A DNA stretch of 59,982 bases. Origin: Halomonadaceae bacterium T82-2 (GTDB taxonomy: Bacteria > Pseudomonadota > Gammaproteobacteria > Pseudomonadales > Halomonadaceae). The notes under the pieces are model-generated. The model made no database searches and was not told the origin of the DNA. It saw only the letters and a program-made list of their open reading frames with translations. Positions 1 to 7,847 of this stretch are shown piece after piece. The first letter of the stretch is position 1. Each line of letters starts with the position of its first letter. Position numbers and translations under genes: made by a program. Location: assembly GCA_001577635.1 (NCBI GenBank), contig LSBP01000019.1, positions 1 through 59,982 on the forward strand, written 5' to 3'.

Positions 1-49
1 TAGCGCCCATGGAAGGGTTCACAGCGCCCCCGCGACGCCTTGACACCGG
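1..49 (+). repeat. partial copy of a dispersed palindromic repeat (copy 1)
   Basis: The window opens inside a repeat whose core (TAGCGCCCATGG, then AAGGGTTCACAGCGCC) recurs nearly identically at 35144-35175 and in diverged form at 53767-53797. Only the right half is visible here, ending in a right arm of the CCCCCGCGACGCCTTGAC type. The left arm lies outside the window. It sits just upstream of a strong hairpin at 61-94, so it is probably in an intergenic spacer. Confidence 0.7.
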
Positions 50-60
50 TGCTGCTATAT

Positions 61-94
61 CACCGCCCCCTGCCATGAACGGCAGGGGGCGGTG
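61..94 (+). terminator. strong terminator-like hairpin
   Basis: A perfect 14-bp inverted repeat (CACCGCCCCCTGCC at 61-74 and its complement at 81-94) surrounds the six-base loop ATGAAC. A short T-containing stretch (TCGTTGTC) follows. It probably ends a gene that lies left of the window. A long run of T is missing, so it could serve either direction. Confidence 0.6.
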
Positions 95-191
95 TCGTTG
101 TCAGGCCCGACTCCGGCGCCTGGCGCTGGTCTGAAGCGGTGTTGTCTCGCTAGACTCAAGGCAATCCAGACACACGAATCGGGAGGTCGTC

Positions 192-458
192 ATGGCCGGA
201 GGATGGTCGAAGGATGGCGCGGTACAGGAGCAGATCGACAGCACCATCGAGGATGCCGTCGAGCGCTCGCGCAGCCAGTTGCCGCGCGGCGAGAGCCTGA
301 CCCACTGCGAAGCGTGTGACGCGCCGATCCCCCAGGCGCGCCGCGAGGCGATACCCGGCGTGCGCCTGTGCATCACCTGCCAGAGCGAGGCCGACCGGCG
401 TCAGTCCACGTTCAGCGGCTACAACCGCCGCGGCAGCAAGGACAGCCAGCTGCGCTGA
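192..458 (+). CDS. DksA/TraR-family C4 zinc-finger protein
   Basis: A small 88-residue protein with an N-terminal helical acidic/polar part (about residues 8-32) and a C-terminal four-cysteine zinc finger: Cys39-x2-Cys42 and Cys60-x2-Cys63. This is the compact DksA/TraR-like arrangement seen in YbiI-type proteins. The family is linked to the RNA polymerase secondary channel, but these short members lack the long coiled coil of DksA and their role is largely unknown. The ATG at 192 is supported by a GGGAGG ribosome site about seven bases upstream. It stands alone between the hairpin at 61-94 and the hydrolase gene at 602. Confidence 0.85.
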   Translation: MAGGWSKDGAVQEQIDSTIEDAVERSRSQLPRGESLTHCEACDAPIPQARREAIPGVRLCITCQSEADRRQSTFSGYNRRGSKDSQLR

Positions 459-601
459 TCGTCCCGCCCCTTGACCCGCCGCCCGCCGCCACGTTGTCCT
501 GACCCGCATCACCCCCTACGCTTAGCTAACGAATTATTCACTGACACGCCGCCCCGCCCGACAGCACGGCGGGCGACGGCGCCGACCCTCACGGAGGAAG
601 C

Positions 602-1321
602 ATGCCCCAGCCAGCCGTCAGCACCCAGTGGATCGACATCGCCAGTCACGACGAGCAGACGTTCAAGGGCTATCTGGCCCTGCCGCCGGCCGGCAGGGGG
701 CCCGGCATCGTGCTGATCCAGGAGATCTTCGGCGTCAATGCCCACATCCGCAGCGTCGCCGAGCAGTATGCGCTGGACGGCTACGTGGTGCTCGCCCCGG
801 ACGTCTTCTGGCGTCAGGAACCGGGCGTGGAACTCGCCTACGAGGGCGAGGACATGGACAAGGCCTTCCGGCTGGTCGGCGAGATCGACTTCACGGTGGC
901 GGTGAAGGATCTGGCCAGCACCGTCCAGACACTGCGCCAGCGCCCCGAGTGCGAGGGCGAGGTGGCGTCGCTGGGCTACTGCATGGGCGGTATCCTCGCC
1001 TACCTGGCCGGCATCGAGTCCGGCGTCGACCGGGCGGTGTGCTTCTACCCCGGCGGCATCCACAACCACCTCGACAAGGCCGCCGACCTGACGGTCCCGG
1101 CGCAGTTCCACTTCGCCGGCAACGACGGCCACATCACCGATGAACACGTCGAGCAGACCCACCGGGCCTTCGCCGACCGCGACGACGTCGAGATCCATGT
1201 CTACGACGGCGCCGACCACGGCTTCAACTGCTGGGCGCGCAGCGCCTACCACCGTCACGCCGCGGCACTCTCCCACGGCCGTACCCTGAGCTTTCTCGAG
1301 GGCGCGCTCGAGAACACGTGA
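602..1321 (+). CDS. dienelactone hydrolase family protein
   Basis: A 239-residue alpha/beta hydrolase of the dienelactone hydrolase family, about the usual length. The nucleophile is Cys127 in GYCMGG rather than serine, which is typical of the family. Asp175 (GNDGHIT) and His206 (ADHGF) complete the likely triad, and Glu41 in QEIFG matches the conserved residue that activates the cysteine. Known members hydrolyse lactones or esters in the cytosol; the substrate cannot be read from sequence. No aromatic-degradation genes lie nearby, so a role in the chlorocatechol pathway is not supported. GGAGG at 593-597 precedes the ATG. Confidence 0.9.
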   Translation: MPQPAVSTQWIDIASHDEQTFKGYLALPPAGRGPGIVLIQEIFGVNAHIRSVAEQYALDGYVVLAPDVFWRQEPGVELAYEGEDMDKAFRLVGEIDFTVAVKDLASTVQTLRQRPECEGEVASLGYCMGGILAYLAGIESGVDRAVCFYPGGIHNHLDKAADLTVPAQFHFAGNDGHITDEHVEQTHRAFADRDDVEIHVYDGADHGFNCWARSAYHRHAAALSHGRTLSFLEGALENT

Positions 1322-1342
1322 AACCGATCACGCACCGGCCGA

Positions 1343-1364
1343 CACGCCCGCGAACGCGGGCGTG
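1343..1364 (+). terminator. hairpin after the hydrolase gene
   Basis: A perfect 10-bp inverted repeat, CACGCCCGCG-AA-CGCGGGCGTG, starts 21 bases after the hydrolase stop. Only TT follows, so it is a GC-rich hairpin of terminator type without a U-tract. It separates the hydrolase from the broken GNAT/nitrilase gene. Confidence 0.45.
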
Positions 1365-1405
1365 TTACGCTACGCCCCGACGCTTCACCAGGATAATCGA
1401 CGCCC

Positions 1406-1528
1406 ATGTCCCTCGACGATCTGCACCTCAACCTGCGCAACCTGACTTCCGAGGATTACCCTCAGCTCAAGACGCTGATGGACGCCGTCTACCACGACAT
1501 CGGCGGCGCCTGGCCCCGGCACACCATC
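1406..1528 (+). pseudogene. 5' fragment of GNAT/carbon-nitrogen hydrolase fusion gene
   Basis: The first 41 codons (starting MSLDDLHLNLRNL, ending AWPRHTI) match, as I recall the family, the N-terminus of the bifunctional acetyltransferase/nitrilase-like proteins of halophilic gammaproteobacteria. After the Ile codon at 1526-1528 the reading frame enters unrelated sequence. The rest of the same protein resumes at about 3186 (DKLIQEFPDGQ). The two pieces therefore look like one gene split by inserted DNA. The start and its AGGA ribosome site are intact, so a chimeric product could still be made: the frame stays open to 2212, but this is antisense to the inserted gene and unlikely to be functional. 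Confidence 0.8.
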
Positions 1529-1688
1529 TTCGGTGCGAGAGATGGCGGACCATTGCGGCATAATGTCTCCGGTTGGCTCCGGTTAAGAAAGGACAAAAAC
1601 GGTGATTTTAGCATCTTGACCTACCTCTCGACGCAAACATCAACGTCTCATCACCACTATGTCAAACAGCACGTTCAAACGCCAAGCA

Positions 1689-1720
1689 CGGCCCGCCCCC
1701 GAAACGTCGCAAGCGGGCCG
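1689..1720 (-). terminator. weak hairpin downstream of the repeat-protein gene
   Basis: CGGCCCGC at 1689-1696 pairs with GCGGGCCG at 1713-1720 around a 16-base loop, 18 bases beyond the stop of the minus-strand gene. No strong T-run follows on the minus strand. It is a possible terminator only. Confidence 0.3.
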
Positions 1721-1738
1721 CGAAAATGGCTACATGCC

Positions 1739-2770
1739 TCAACCCAGCTCGCGTCCCTCAGCCTGGCCATATTGCAGCCAATGCTCCAGCGGGTTAATAC
1801 CGACCGCTTCGACATCCGGGTTGGCCGTCAGATAGGCATCGGTATCGAATTCGGCGGAGGGGTCGCGGCCTTCCTTCCATCCATAGCGCGAGTAGTGCTC
1901 CACCGGGTTAATTCCAGCATTGGCGACGTCTGTATTCTGGCTCAGGTACCAGTCGACATCGAACCAGTCATTTGGGTCTCGGCCTTCATTGATTCCATAG
2001 TTCATAAAGTGTTCAAGTGGATCGATACGAGCCGCCGCGACATCTGGATTGCGGTTAAGGTACCCCTCGCTATCGAACCAGTCATCGGAGTTAGGCCCCT
2101 CTTGCCAATCATAACGGTCATCATAACGATCATTTATGTCGTTGACTGTATCATCCTCTTCGTGACTAATAAAAAAGGCATCACCCTGCCCCACGACCTC
2201 AGAAGCCGCTGACTGGGCGCTGGGCTGACCCGCCTCGCGAGCTTCAATATTCACTAGAAGCGCCTGAAGGTCGTCGGATGAGGTGCCGCTGGGCAACAAG
2301 TCCTCTCCAACAATCTGCTCAACCGTCACATCCCCCAGGAAATTGGAGCTAGACGTCACGGCGCTCTGTATCTGCGCCAGCGAAAAGGTGTCGCCACCAA
2401 GTTGAAACGACTCGATCTGACGTGCCGGATCCTGCCAGTCAGTGATCGCTAACTGCTGGTCCGTTAACGTATTCTGCAACAGAAGATGCCGCCCTTCGAC
2501 AGTTCGCGCATAGGTGTTATTGCTATACAGCCCGATACCGTCGGCGACAACGGTATCGAACCCGCCACTGTCGACCATCGTGATCGCTGAGTCGCGGCCA
2601 GCGACATAGGTGTCATTGCCCGCGCCTCCGGCTAGAAAGCTGTATTCGCTGTCGGCATCGGCGCGTAAGGTATCGTCACCGCTCAAGCCGTAGACAACCT
2701 GGTAACCGCCGGTGCGTACGTTGTCGTCACCTTGAGTGGCAAATTTTTCAGGAAAGGTAAGTGTAGCCAT
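1739..2770 (-). CDS. RTX-like protein with three C-terminal ~38-residue repeats
   Basis: A 343-residue acidic protein. Residues about 10-60 contain glycine/aspartate patches (GLSGDDTLRA, LAGGAGNDTYVAG) of the RTX/hemolysin calcium-binding type. The C-terminus (from about residue 228) is three tandem repeats of about 38 residues, each with a W/F-F-D-x-x-x-YL-x-x-N-x-DV core followed by I-(D/N)-P-(L/V)-EH and a YG-x-x-EGR-(D/E) ending. Such repeats occur in secreted bacterial surface proteins. No Sec signal peptide is visible, which fits type I secretion; no transporter gene lies nearby. GGAGG stands six bases before the ATG. Lower GC than its neighbours and its position inside another gene indicate recent acquisition. 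Function unknown. Confidence 0.75.
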   Translation of the reverse strand: MATLTFPEKFATQGDDNVRTGGYQVVYGLSGDDTLRADADSEYSFLAGGAGNDTYVAGRDSAITMVDSGGFDTVVADGIGLYSNNTYARTVEGRHLLLQNTLTDQQLAITDWQDPARQIESFQLGGDTFSLAQIQSAVTSSSNFLGDVTVEQIVGEDLLPSGTSSDDLQALLVNIEAREAGQPSAQSAASEVVGQGDAFFISHEEDDTVNDINDRYDDRYDWQEGPNSDDWFDSEGYLNRNPDVAAARIDPLEHFMNYGINEGRDPNDWFDVDWYLSQNTDVANAGINPVEHYSRYGWKEGRDPSAEFDTDAYLTANPDVEAVGINPLEHWLQYGQAEGRELG

Positions 2771-2828
2771 AAGAGCCTCCGCTCATTAAATTTACTTTAA
2801 TTCCATCAACTTACATCGAGATCCATCC

Positions 2829-3040
2829 AGTGGAGCCCAACGTCAAGACAGCCTTGACCTTTCGCTTACGGCAAACTCAGACAAACTGCCCGTCGCATCA
2901 GACCGTGTTCACGGCAGAAGGTTCCCCAACAACGCATTGGACTCAGGGCAATCACACATCCATAATGATTCTCAAACGTCGAGCGATACCACCATGCAGG
3001 AGCTCAGTTTACTGTAAAGTGGACCCCACGGTCAAGACAG
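2829..3040 (+). repeat. pair of 23-base direct repeats resembling IS ends
   Basis: Positions 2829-2851 and 3018-3040 share 20 of 23 bases (common core GTCAAGACAG preceded by AGTGGA-N-CCC). Read in reverse they begin TGTCTTGAC, which resembles terminal repeats of some IS3-family elements. The intervening 166 bases have no supported gene. I read them as IS remnants flanking the cargo gene; the family assignment is from memory and unverified. Confidence 0.45.
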
Positions 3041-3137
3041 AATTTGCCTGAGTTTAAGCTAATGCCTCGGCCATGTTCGCAGCGGCACAGCGCTGCCCTG
3101 TTGCTTCGTTCTGCGATGTAGCCCCTCGGCCCCCGAA

Positions 3138-4628
3138 GTGATCGGGTATGGAGGCACCACCACCCACGCCGCTCAGGTAGACCTCGACAAGCTGATCCAG
3201 GAGTTTCCCGACGGCCAGATCCTCATCGAGGACGGCGACCGTATCGTCGGCGTGGCGCTGACCGCCCTGGTCGACTACGACGAGTTCTCCAACCCGCACC
3301 AGTACGACGACCTGATCGGAAGCCGCGAGATCATTCTCAACGATCCCGACGGCGACGCCCTCTACGGACTCGACGTGCTGATCGACCCGACCTACCGCGG
3401 CTACCGGCTGGGCCGGCGCCTCTACGAGGCGCGCAAGGAGCTGTGCCGCTCGATGAACCTGCGCGCGATCCTCGCCGGCGGGCGCATTCCCAACTACCAC
3501 GAATACGCCGAGGCGATGTCACCGGCGGAATATCTGGAGGCGGTGGCCCGCAAGGAGATCCACGACCCGATCCTGTCGTTCCAGCTGGCCAACGACTTCC
3601 AGGTCAAGCGGCTGCTGCGCAAGTACCTGCCCGAGGACGAGAAGTCGCAGGGCTACGCGACGCTGCTGGAGTGGAACAACATCCTCTTCGAGCCCGCCGA
3701 GCGGGTGCTCGAGACACGCAAGACCCAGGTACGGGTGGGCGCCGTGCAGTGGCAGATGCGCGAATTCGCCTCGGTCGAGTCGGTGCTGCAGCAGGTCGAG
3801 TACTTCGTCGACGCCGTCGCCGACTACCAGAGCGACTTCGTGGTGCTCCCCGAGCTGTTCAACACGCCGCTGATGGGACTCACCGACCAGTCCGACCAGC
3901 TCGCCGCGATCCACTTCCTGGCCGGCTTCACCGAGCGCTTCAAGACCGAGATCTCGCGGATGGCGGTGTCCTACAACATTAACATCGTCGCCGGCTCGAT
4001 GGTCGAGGAAGGCGCGGACGGCAAGCTCTACAACGTCTCGTACCTGTGCCGTCGCGACGGCGAGATCGACCGCCAGGCCAAGCTGCACATCACCCCCCAG
4101 GAACGCCGCGACTGGGTGGTGGAAGGCGGCGACGAGCTGCGCGTGTTCGACACCGACGCCGGGCGCGTGGGCATCCTGATCTGCTACGACGTGGAGTTTC
4201 CGGAGCTGCCGCGGCTGCTCGCCGATCAGGACATGGACATCCTCTTCGTGCCGTTCTGGACCGACACCAAGAACAGCTACCTGCGGGTGCGCCACTGCGC
4301 CCAGGCCCGCGCCATCGAGAACGAGTGCTACGTGGTGGTGTGCGGCAGCGTCGGCAACGTGCCGTCGATCGAGAACCTCGACATCCAGTATGCCCAGTCG
4401 TCGGTGTTCTCGCCGTCCGACTTCGCCTTCCCCCACGATGCGGTGCTCTCCGAGACCACGCCCAACACCGAGATGGTGATGTTCTCGGATCTCGACCTCA
4501 CCCGGCTCAAGGTGGTGCGCAGCGAGGGCACGGTGACCAACCTCAAGGACCGCCGTCAGGACCTGTTCGACCTGCGCCTGCGCGACTGGAGCTGGAAGTC
4601 CGGCAGTCGCCAGGAGGACAGCCACTGA
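3138..4628 (+). pseudogene. 3' part of GNAT/carbon-nitrogen hydrolase fusion (nitrilase domain intact)
   Basis: From about residue 17 of this frame (position 3186) the sequence is a GNAT domain lacking its first strands, including the acetyl-CoA-loop-like segment RGYRLGRRLYEARK. A complete nitrilase-superfamily domain follows (from about residue 198). It shows the catalytic Glu in VVLPELFNTP, the Lys in KLHITPQERR and the Cys in ILICYDVEFPELPR. The intact family acts as a predicted amidase coupled to an acetyltransferase; substrates are unknown. A GTG at 3138 in the inserted DNA could restart translation and give a 496-residue product missing the first ~41 native residues. The hydrolase half could thus survive, while the acetyltransferase half is probably damaged. 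mtfA follows after 10 bases. Confidence 0.8.
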
Positions 4629-4638
4629 GGCGGCCCGC

Positions 4639-5442
4639 ATGAGCCCATGGCACGCCTTCCAGGCCTGGCGACGCCAGCGCGAGGCCCGTCGTCACCCGCT
4701 GCCGGCCGAGGCCTGGCAGACGGCCTGCCGGCGCCTGCCGCTGCTGGCGGCGCTGCCCGCGGACGAGGCCGAGCGGCTCGGCGAGCGCGCCTGGGCCTTC
4801 CTGCGCCACAAGCGGATCAGCACCCCGGAGACCGCCGAGTTCGACCTGGCGACGCGGCTGGGGCTGGCCGCCCAGGCCTGCCTGCTGACGCTGGGCTGGA
4901 GCGACGCCGAGGCCGGCGAGGCCTTCGCCAACGTCCACGAGGTGGTGGTGGTGCCGGAGGCCTTCCGGCGCCATGTCGCCGAGATGGACGACGCCGGCGT
5001 GATCCACGAGTACGAGGACGAACGGGTCGGCGAGACCTGGTTCCAGGGGCCGGTGGTGATTTCCCGGATCGACCTGCTGGACAGCGGCGGCTGGAACGGC
5101 TTCAACGTGGTGATCCACGAGTTCGCCCACAAGCTCGACATGAGCAACTCGCGGGATGCCGACGGCTTCCCGCCGCTGCCCCGCGACATCGACCCGCGCG
5201 AGTGGCACCGGGTCTTCACCGCGGTCTGGGACGACCTGCAGGCCCACCTGGCCCACGGCAGGCCCACGCCGATCGACGCCTACGCGGGCAGTCACCCCGG
5301 CGAGTGCTTCGCGGTGTGCTGCGAGCTGTTCTTCAGCGCCCCCGGCCGGCTGCGCCACGCCTATCCTGCCCTCTATGCCCTGCTCTCGCGCTACTTCGCC
5401 CAGGACCCGCTGGCCCGCCGGCGCCCCGCGAATCACGCCTGA
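4639..5442 (+). CDS. mtfA: MtfA-like zinc peptidase (M90)
   Basis: A 267-residue protein close to the usual MtfA length. The zinc-peptidase motif H160-E161-F-A-H164-K-L-D is complete, and a downstream Glu in PGECFAV supplies the likely third ligand. In Escherichia coli MtfA binds the Mlc repressor and so affects the glucose phosphotransferase gene ptsG, and it also has aminopeptidase activity. Whether Mlc exists in this organism cannot be seen here. The gene starts 10 bases after the nitrilase stop and probably shares its transcript. It converges on the sensor kinase gene with only 8 bases between the stops. Confidence 0.9.
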   Translation: MSPWHAFQAWRRQREARRHPLPAEAWQTACRRLPLLAALPADEAERLGERAWAFLRHKRISTPETAEFDLATRLGLAAQACLLTLGWSDAEAGEAFANVHEVVVVPEAFRRHVAEMDDAGVIHEYEDERVGETWFQGPVVISRIDLLDSGGWNGFNVVIHEFAHKLDMSNSRDADGFPPLPRDIDPREWHRVFTAVWDDLQAHLAHGRPTPIDAYAGSHPGECFAVCCELFFSAPGRLRHAYPALYALLSRYFAQDPLARRRPANHA

Positions 5443-5450
5443 AACGGGAC

Positions 5451-6890
5451 TCAGCCTATGGTGTCGGGCCGCGGCAGGCGCCGTGCCGTGGCCGGGGAGA
5501 CCGACGGCCAGGACAGGCTGACCTCGAGCCCGTGGGGCTCGCGATTGCGCAGGGTCAGGCTGGCCTGCTGCCGCCGGGTCAGCTCCAGGACGATCGACAG
5601 CCCCAGGCCGCTGCCGGTGGTGCGCTGGTCGGCCACCCGGCGGAAGCGCTCGGTGACCTTGTCGATCAGGGCCTCGGGGATCCCTGGGCCACTGTCGCGC
5701 ACGGCCAGCCGGGCCCGGCCGTCGCATTCAGCCAGCTCCAGTGTCACGGTGCCGTGTTCGGGGGTGTAGCGCAGGGCGTTGTCCAGCAGGTTGCGAATCA
5801 GGATACCCAGCTCCACCGGGTCGGCCCGCACCCACAGCGTTTCCAGCCCCGTGACCTCGATCTCCTGGTGGCGCGCCTGGGCCCAGGGCCACAACTCGGC
5901 GACCAGGTCGAGCGCCAGCGGGTAGATATCCACGTCCGCTTCCTGGGACGGCGCCTCGCGGTCGATCCGGGCCAGCACCAGCAGCTGCTCGACCACGCGC
6001 TGCAACCGCTCCACCCCGCTGTAGGCCTTGTCCAGCGAGGCCGACTCGCCGGCGCGGGCATTGTCAAGATGGATCTTCAGCCCCGCCAGCGGGGTGCGCA
6101 GCTCATGGGCGGCATCGGCGGTGAAGCGACGCTCGCGCTCGAGCGTCTCGCGCAGGCGGGCGATGAAATCGTTGATCGCCTGGCGCAGCCCGGCCAGCTC
6201 GCGAGGCACGGTAACGTCGAGGAAGCTCAGGTCGCGATCGTTGCGCCCCTCGACCTGGCGCGACAGCGCGCCGATGGGGCGCACGCCGCGGCGGATGATG
6301 ACGCCCATCGCCCACAGCAGCACCGGCAGGGCCAGCAGCATGGGGATCAGGTTGCCCAGCACCACCTTGCTTTCCAGTTCGCTGAAGAACTCCTCGTGCA
6401 CCCCCGTGCGAATCCACAGGCCGCTCTGGGCATCGAACATCGAGAACACCCGCCAGCGTGCGCCGTTGTACTCGACCCAGTCGTAGCCGGTCTGCTGCGG
6501 CGCGGGGAACGGCCCGGCGTCGTTCCACACCGCGCCCAGCAGCTGCGGTGTGCCGTCCGGGTGCCAGAAGCCCACCGACAGCAGATGCTCTTCATGGTGA
6601 TAGAGCAGGGCCTGCCGCCCGTCGCCCGCGGGCTGGGCCCGCCCCGCCTCGTAGAGCCTGGCGAAATGCCCGGGCTGGCTGAGCTGCTCGGTGATGCGTC
6701 GATAGTCGGCCAGGTCGGTATTCGGGCCGATCAGCCCGGCCACCACCCGGCTTTCCAGGCTCAGCTGGGCATCGAGAATCTCTTCCATCTCGTGCGCCGT
6801 GATCAGATAGGCGGCAGTGATCGCCAGGGCGGTCACCAGCGCCAGCACCAAGGCCAGCGTGCGGGTCAGATAACGGCGAATCGAGATCAT
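5451..6890 (-). CDS. sensor histidine kinase (PmrB/QseC type)
   Basis: A 479-residue membrane kinase. TM1 spans about residues 9-31, a periplasmic sensor domain about 32-178, and TM2 about 179-199. HAMP and dimerisation regions follow, with the phospho-acceptor His262 in AAHELRTPLAG. The ATPase domain has an N-box NLLDNALRY (367-375) and G-boxes DSGPGI (399-404) and GSGLGL (426-431). A short acidic EMEE stretch just after TM1 matches the ExxE pattern of the PmrB iron sensor, but a single copy is weak evidence. The start overlaps the regulator stop by four bases, so the two are co-translated. PmrA-type boxes upstream support a PmrAB/QseBC-like pair. Confidence 0.88.
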   Translation of the reverse strand: MISIRRYLTRTLALVLALVTALAITAAYLITAHEMEEILDAQLSLESRVVAGLIGPNTDLADYRRITEQLSQPGHFARLYEAGRAQPAGDGRQALLYHHEEHLLSVGFWHPDGTPQLLGAVWNDAGPFPAPQQTGYDWVEYNGARWRVFSMFDAQSGLWIRTGVHEEFFSELESKVVLGNLIPMLLALPVLLWAMGVIIRRGVRPIGALSRQVEGRNDRDLSFLDVTVPRELAGLRQAINDFIARLRETLERERRFTADAAHELRTPLAGLKIHLDNARAGESASLDKAYSGVERLQRVVEQLLVLARIDREAPSQEADVDIYPLALDLVAELWPWAQARHQEIEVTGLETLWVRADPVELGILIRNLLDNALRYTPEHGTVTLELAECDGRARLAVRDSGPGIPEALIDKVTERFRRVADQRTTGSGLGLSIVLELTRRQQASLTLRNREPHGLEVSLSWPSVSPATARRLPRPDTIG

Positions 6891-7549
6891 TGAAGGCGCG
6901 AATCCAGCCGATAGCCGATGCCACGCACGGTGACGATCAGCGCCTTGTCGAGTTTCTTGCGCAGGTGATGGATATGCACCTCCACCGCGTTGGACGCCAC
7001 CTCCTCGTCCCAGCCGTAGAGCAGGCTCTCGAGACGCGGTCGCGTCATCACCTTGTCCGGGTGTCGCGCCAGCTCCAGCAGCAGGGCATACTCGCGGCGC
7101 GCCAGGGCCACCGGTTCGCCGCGCCAGCTGGCCTGATGACGCGCCTCGTCGATGCGCAGGGGGCCAATCTCCAGCACCTGGGACGCCCGCCCCTCGGCAC
7201 GGCGCATCACCACGCGCAGGCGCGCCAGCAGTTCCTTGAGGTCGAAGGGCTTGAGCACGTAGTCGTCGGCGCCCCCGTCGAGCCCGGCGATTCGATCATC
7301 GACATCGTCGCGCGCGGTGAGAATCAGCACCGGCAGATCGCTGTGCCGACGCAGGTGGCGCAGCACCGTCATGCCGTCGACATCGGGCAGCCCCAAGTCG
7401 AGCACGGCGACCGAGAAGGCCTCGCAGCGCACTGCCGCCATGGCATCGGTGCCGTTGTCGAACCACTCCACGACATACCCTTCGCGCTGCAGCGCCGTCT
7501 TGATGCCGTCCCCCAGCAGGGGGTCGTCCTCCACCAGTAGTAAACGCAT
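6887..7549 (-). CDS. OmpR-family response regulator (PmrA/QseB type)
   Basis: A 220-residue two-domain regulator of standard length. The receiver domain has the acidic pair Glu7/Asp8-Asp9, the phosphorylation site Asp51 (VAVLDLGLPDVDG) and Lys100 (VLKPFD). The C-terminal winged helix (about 125-218) has the usual VEVHIHHLRKKLDK recognition region and ends with the IVTVRGIGYRLD signature. It is the first gene of a minus-strand operon with the sensor kinase. A CTTAAC-N5-CTTAAG box lies 58 bases upstream of its ATG, suggesting autoregulation. A second, better box fronts the divergent lipid-glycosylation operon, its probable target. Confidence 0.92.
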   Translation of the reverse strand: MRLLLVEDDPLLGDGIKTALQREGYVVEWFDNGTDAMAAVRCEAFSVAVLDLGLPDVDGMTVLRHLRRHSDLPVLILTARDDVDDRIAGLDGGADDYVLKPFDLKELLARLRVVMRRAEGRASQVLEIGPLRIDEARHQASWRGEPVALARREYALLLELARHPDKVMTRPRLESLLYGWDEEVASNAVEVHIHHLRKKLDKALIVTVRGIGYRLDSRLQ

Positions 7550-7606
7550 GCGTATCCTATTGTTCCCGGCGTATTGATTACAGGCAACCCAGCATCGAGC
7601 GCTTTC

Positions 7607-7623
7607 CTTAACGGTGACTTAAG
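7607..7623 (-). promoter_or_regulatory. PmrA/QseB-type box upstream of the response regulator
   Basis: CTTAAC, five bases, then CTTAAG: half-sites one helical turn apart (period 11). This matches the published PmrA consensus (YTTAAK-N5-YTTAAK) at one half perfectly and the other with one mismatch. Position, 58 bases before the regulator ATG, fits autoregulation. The assignment is by pattern, not by experiment. Confidence 0.6.
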
Positions 7624-7774
7624 CGCCGGACCGCGGAGCCCGGGCCTGTACCCCGGCGACGCCCGGTGGCATCATACCCGGCTATAACAATGCGTCCTCC
7701 GTCTCCCCCTGCCCCGCATGGCGCCGGGTCCAGTCCGCTCGGTCCCCGCCGGGGTCGGTGCACCGATACACAGT

Positions 7775-7799
7775 CTTAAGACCTTAAGACCATCTTAAG
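7775..7799 (+). promoter_or_regulatory. triple CTTAAG box upstream of the GT2/ArnT-like operon
   Basis: Three exact CTTAAG copies lie at 7775-7780, 7783-7788 and 7794-7799. The second and third are exactly five bases apart, a perfect PmrA/QseB-type direct repeat; the first is an extra half-site. A 7-bp hairpin (7807-7824) follows in the leader before the GTG at 7848. The operon is therefore likely switched on by the adjacent two-component system. Confidence 0.7.
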
Positions 7800-7847
7800 C
7801 CGCATCCGGCAGGCTGCCCTGCCGTCGATAGAAAAGAGTTCACCGCC

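Larger units (their letters stand above)
1529..3185. mobile_element. foreign segment inserted in the GNAT/nitrilase gene
   Basis: About 1,657 bases separate the two halves of one coding sequence. The segment is visibly more AT-rich than its surroundings, especially at 1600-1680 and 2770-3060. It carries one complete gene on the minus strand (1739-2770) plus IS-end-like direct repeats (2829-2851 and 3018-3040). No transposase and no obvious target-site duplication were found at either junction. It may be the residue of a composite insertion, or a replacement by recombination. The stretch 2771-3137 holds no convincing gene apart from these repeats and the minus-strand gene's ribosome site. Confidence 0.65.

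Noticed and set aside
1406-2212. 268-codon open frame from the GNAT/nitrilase start into the inserted DNA
   Set aside because: Only the first 41 codons are native. The rest is antisense to the repeat-protein gene and shows no protein-like pattern.
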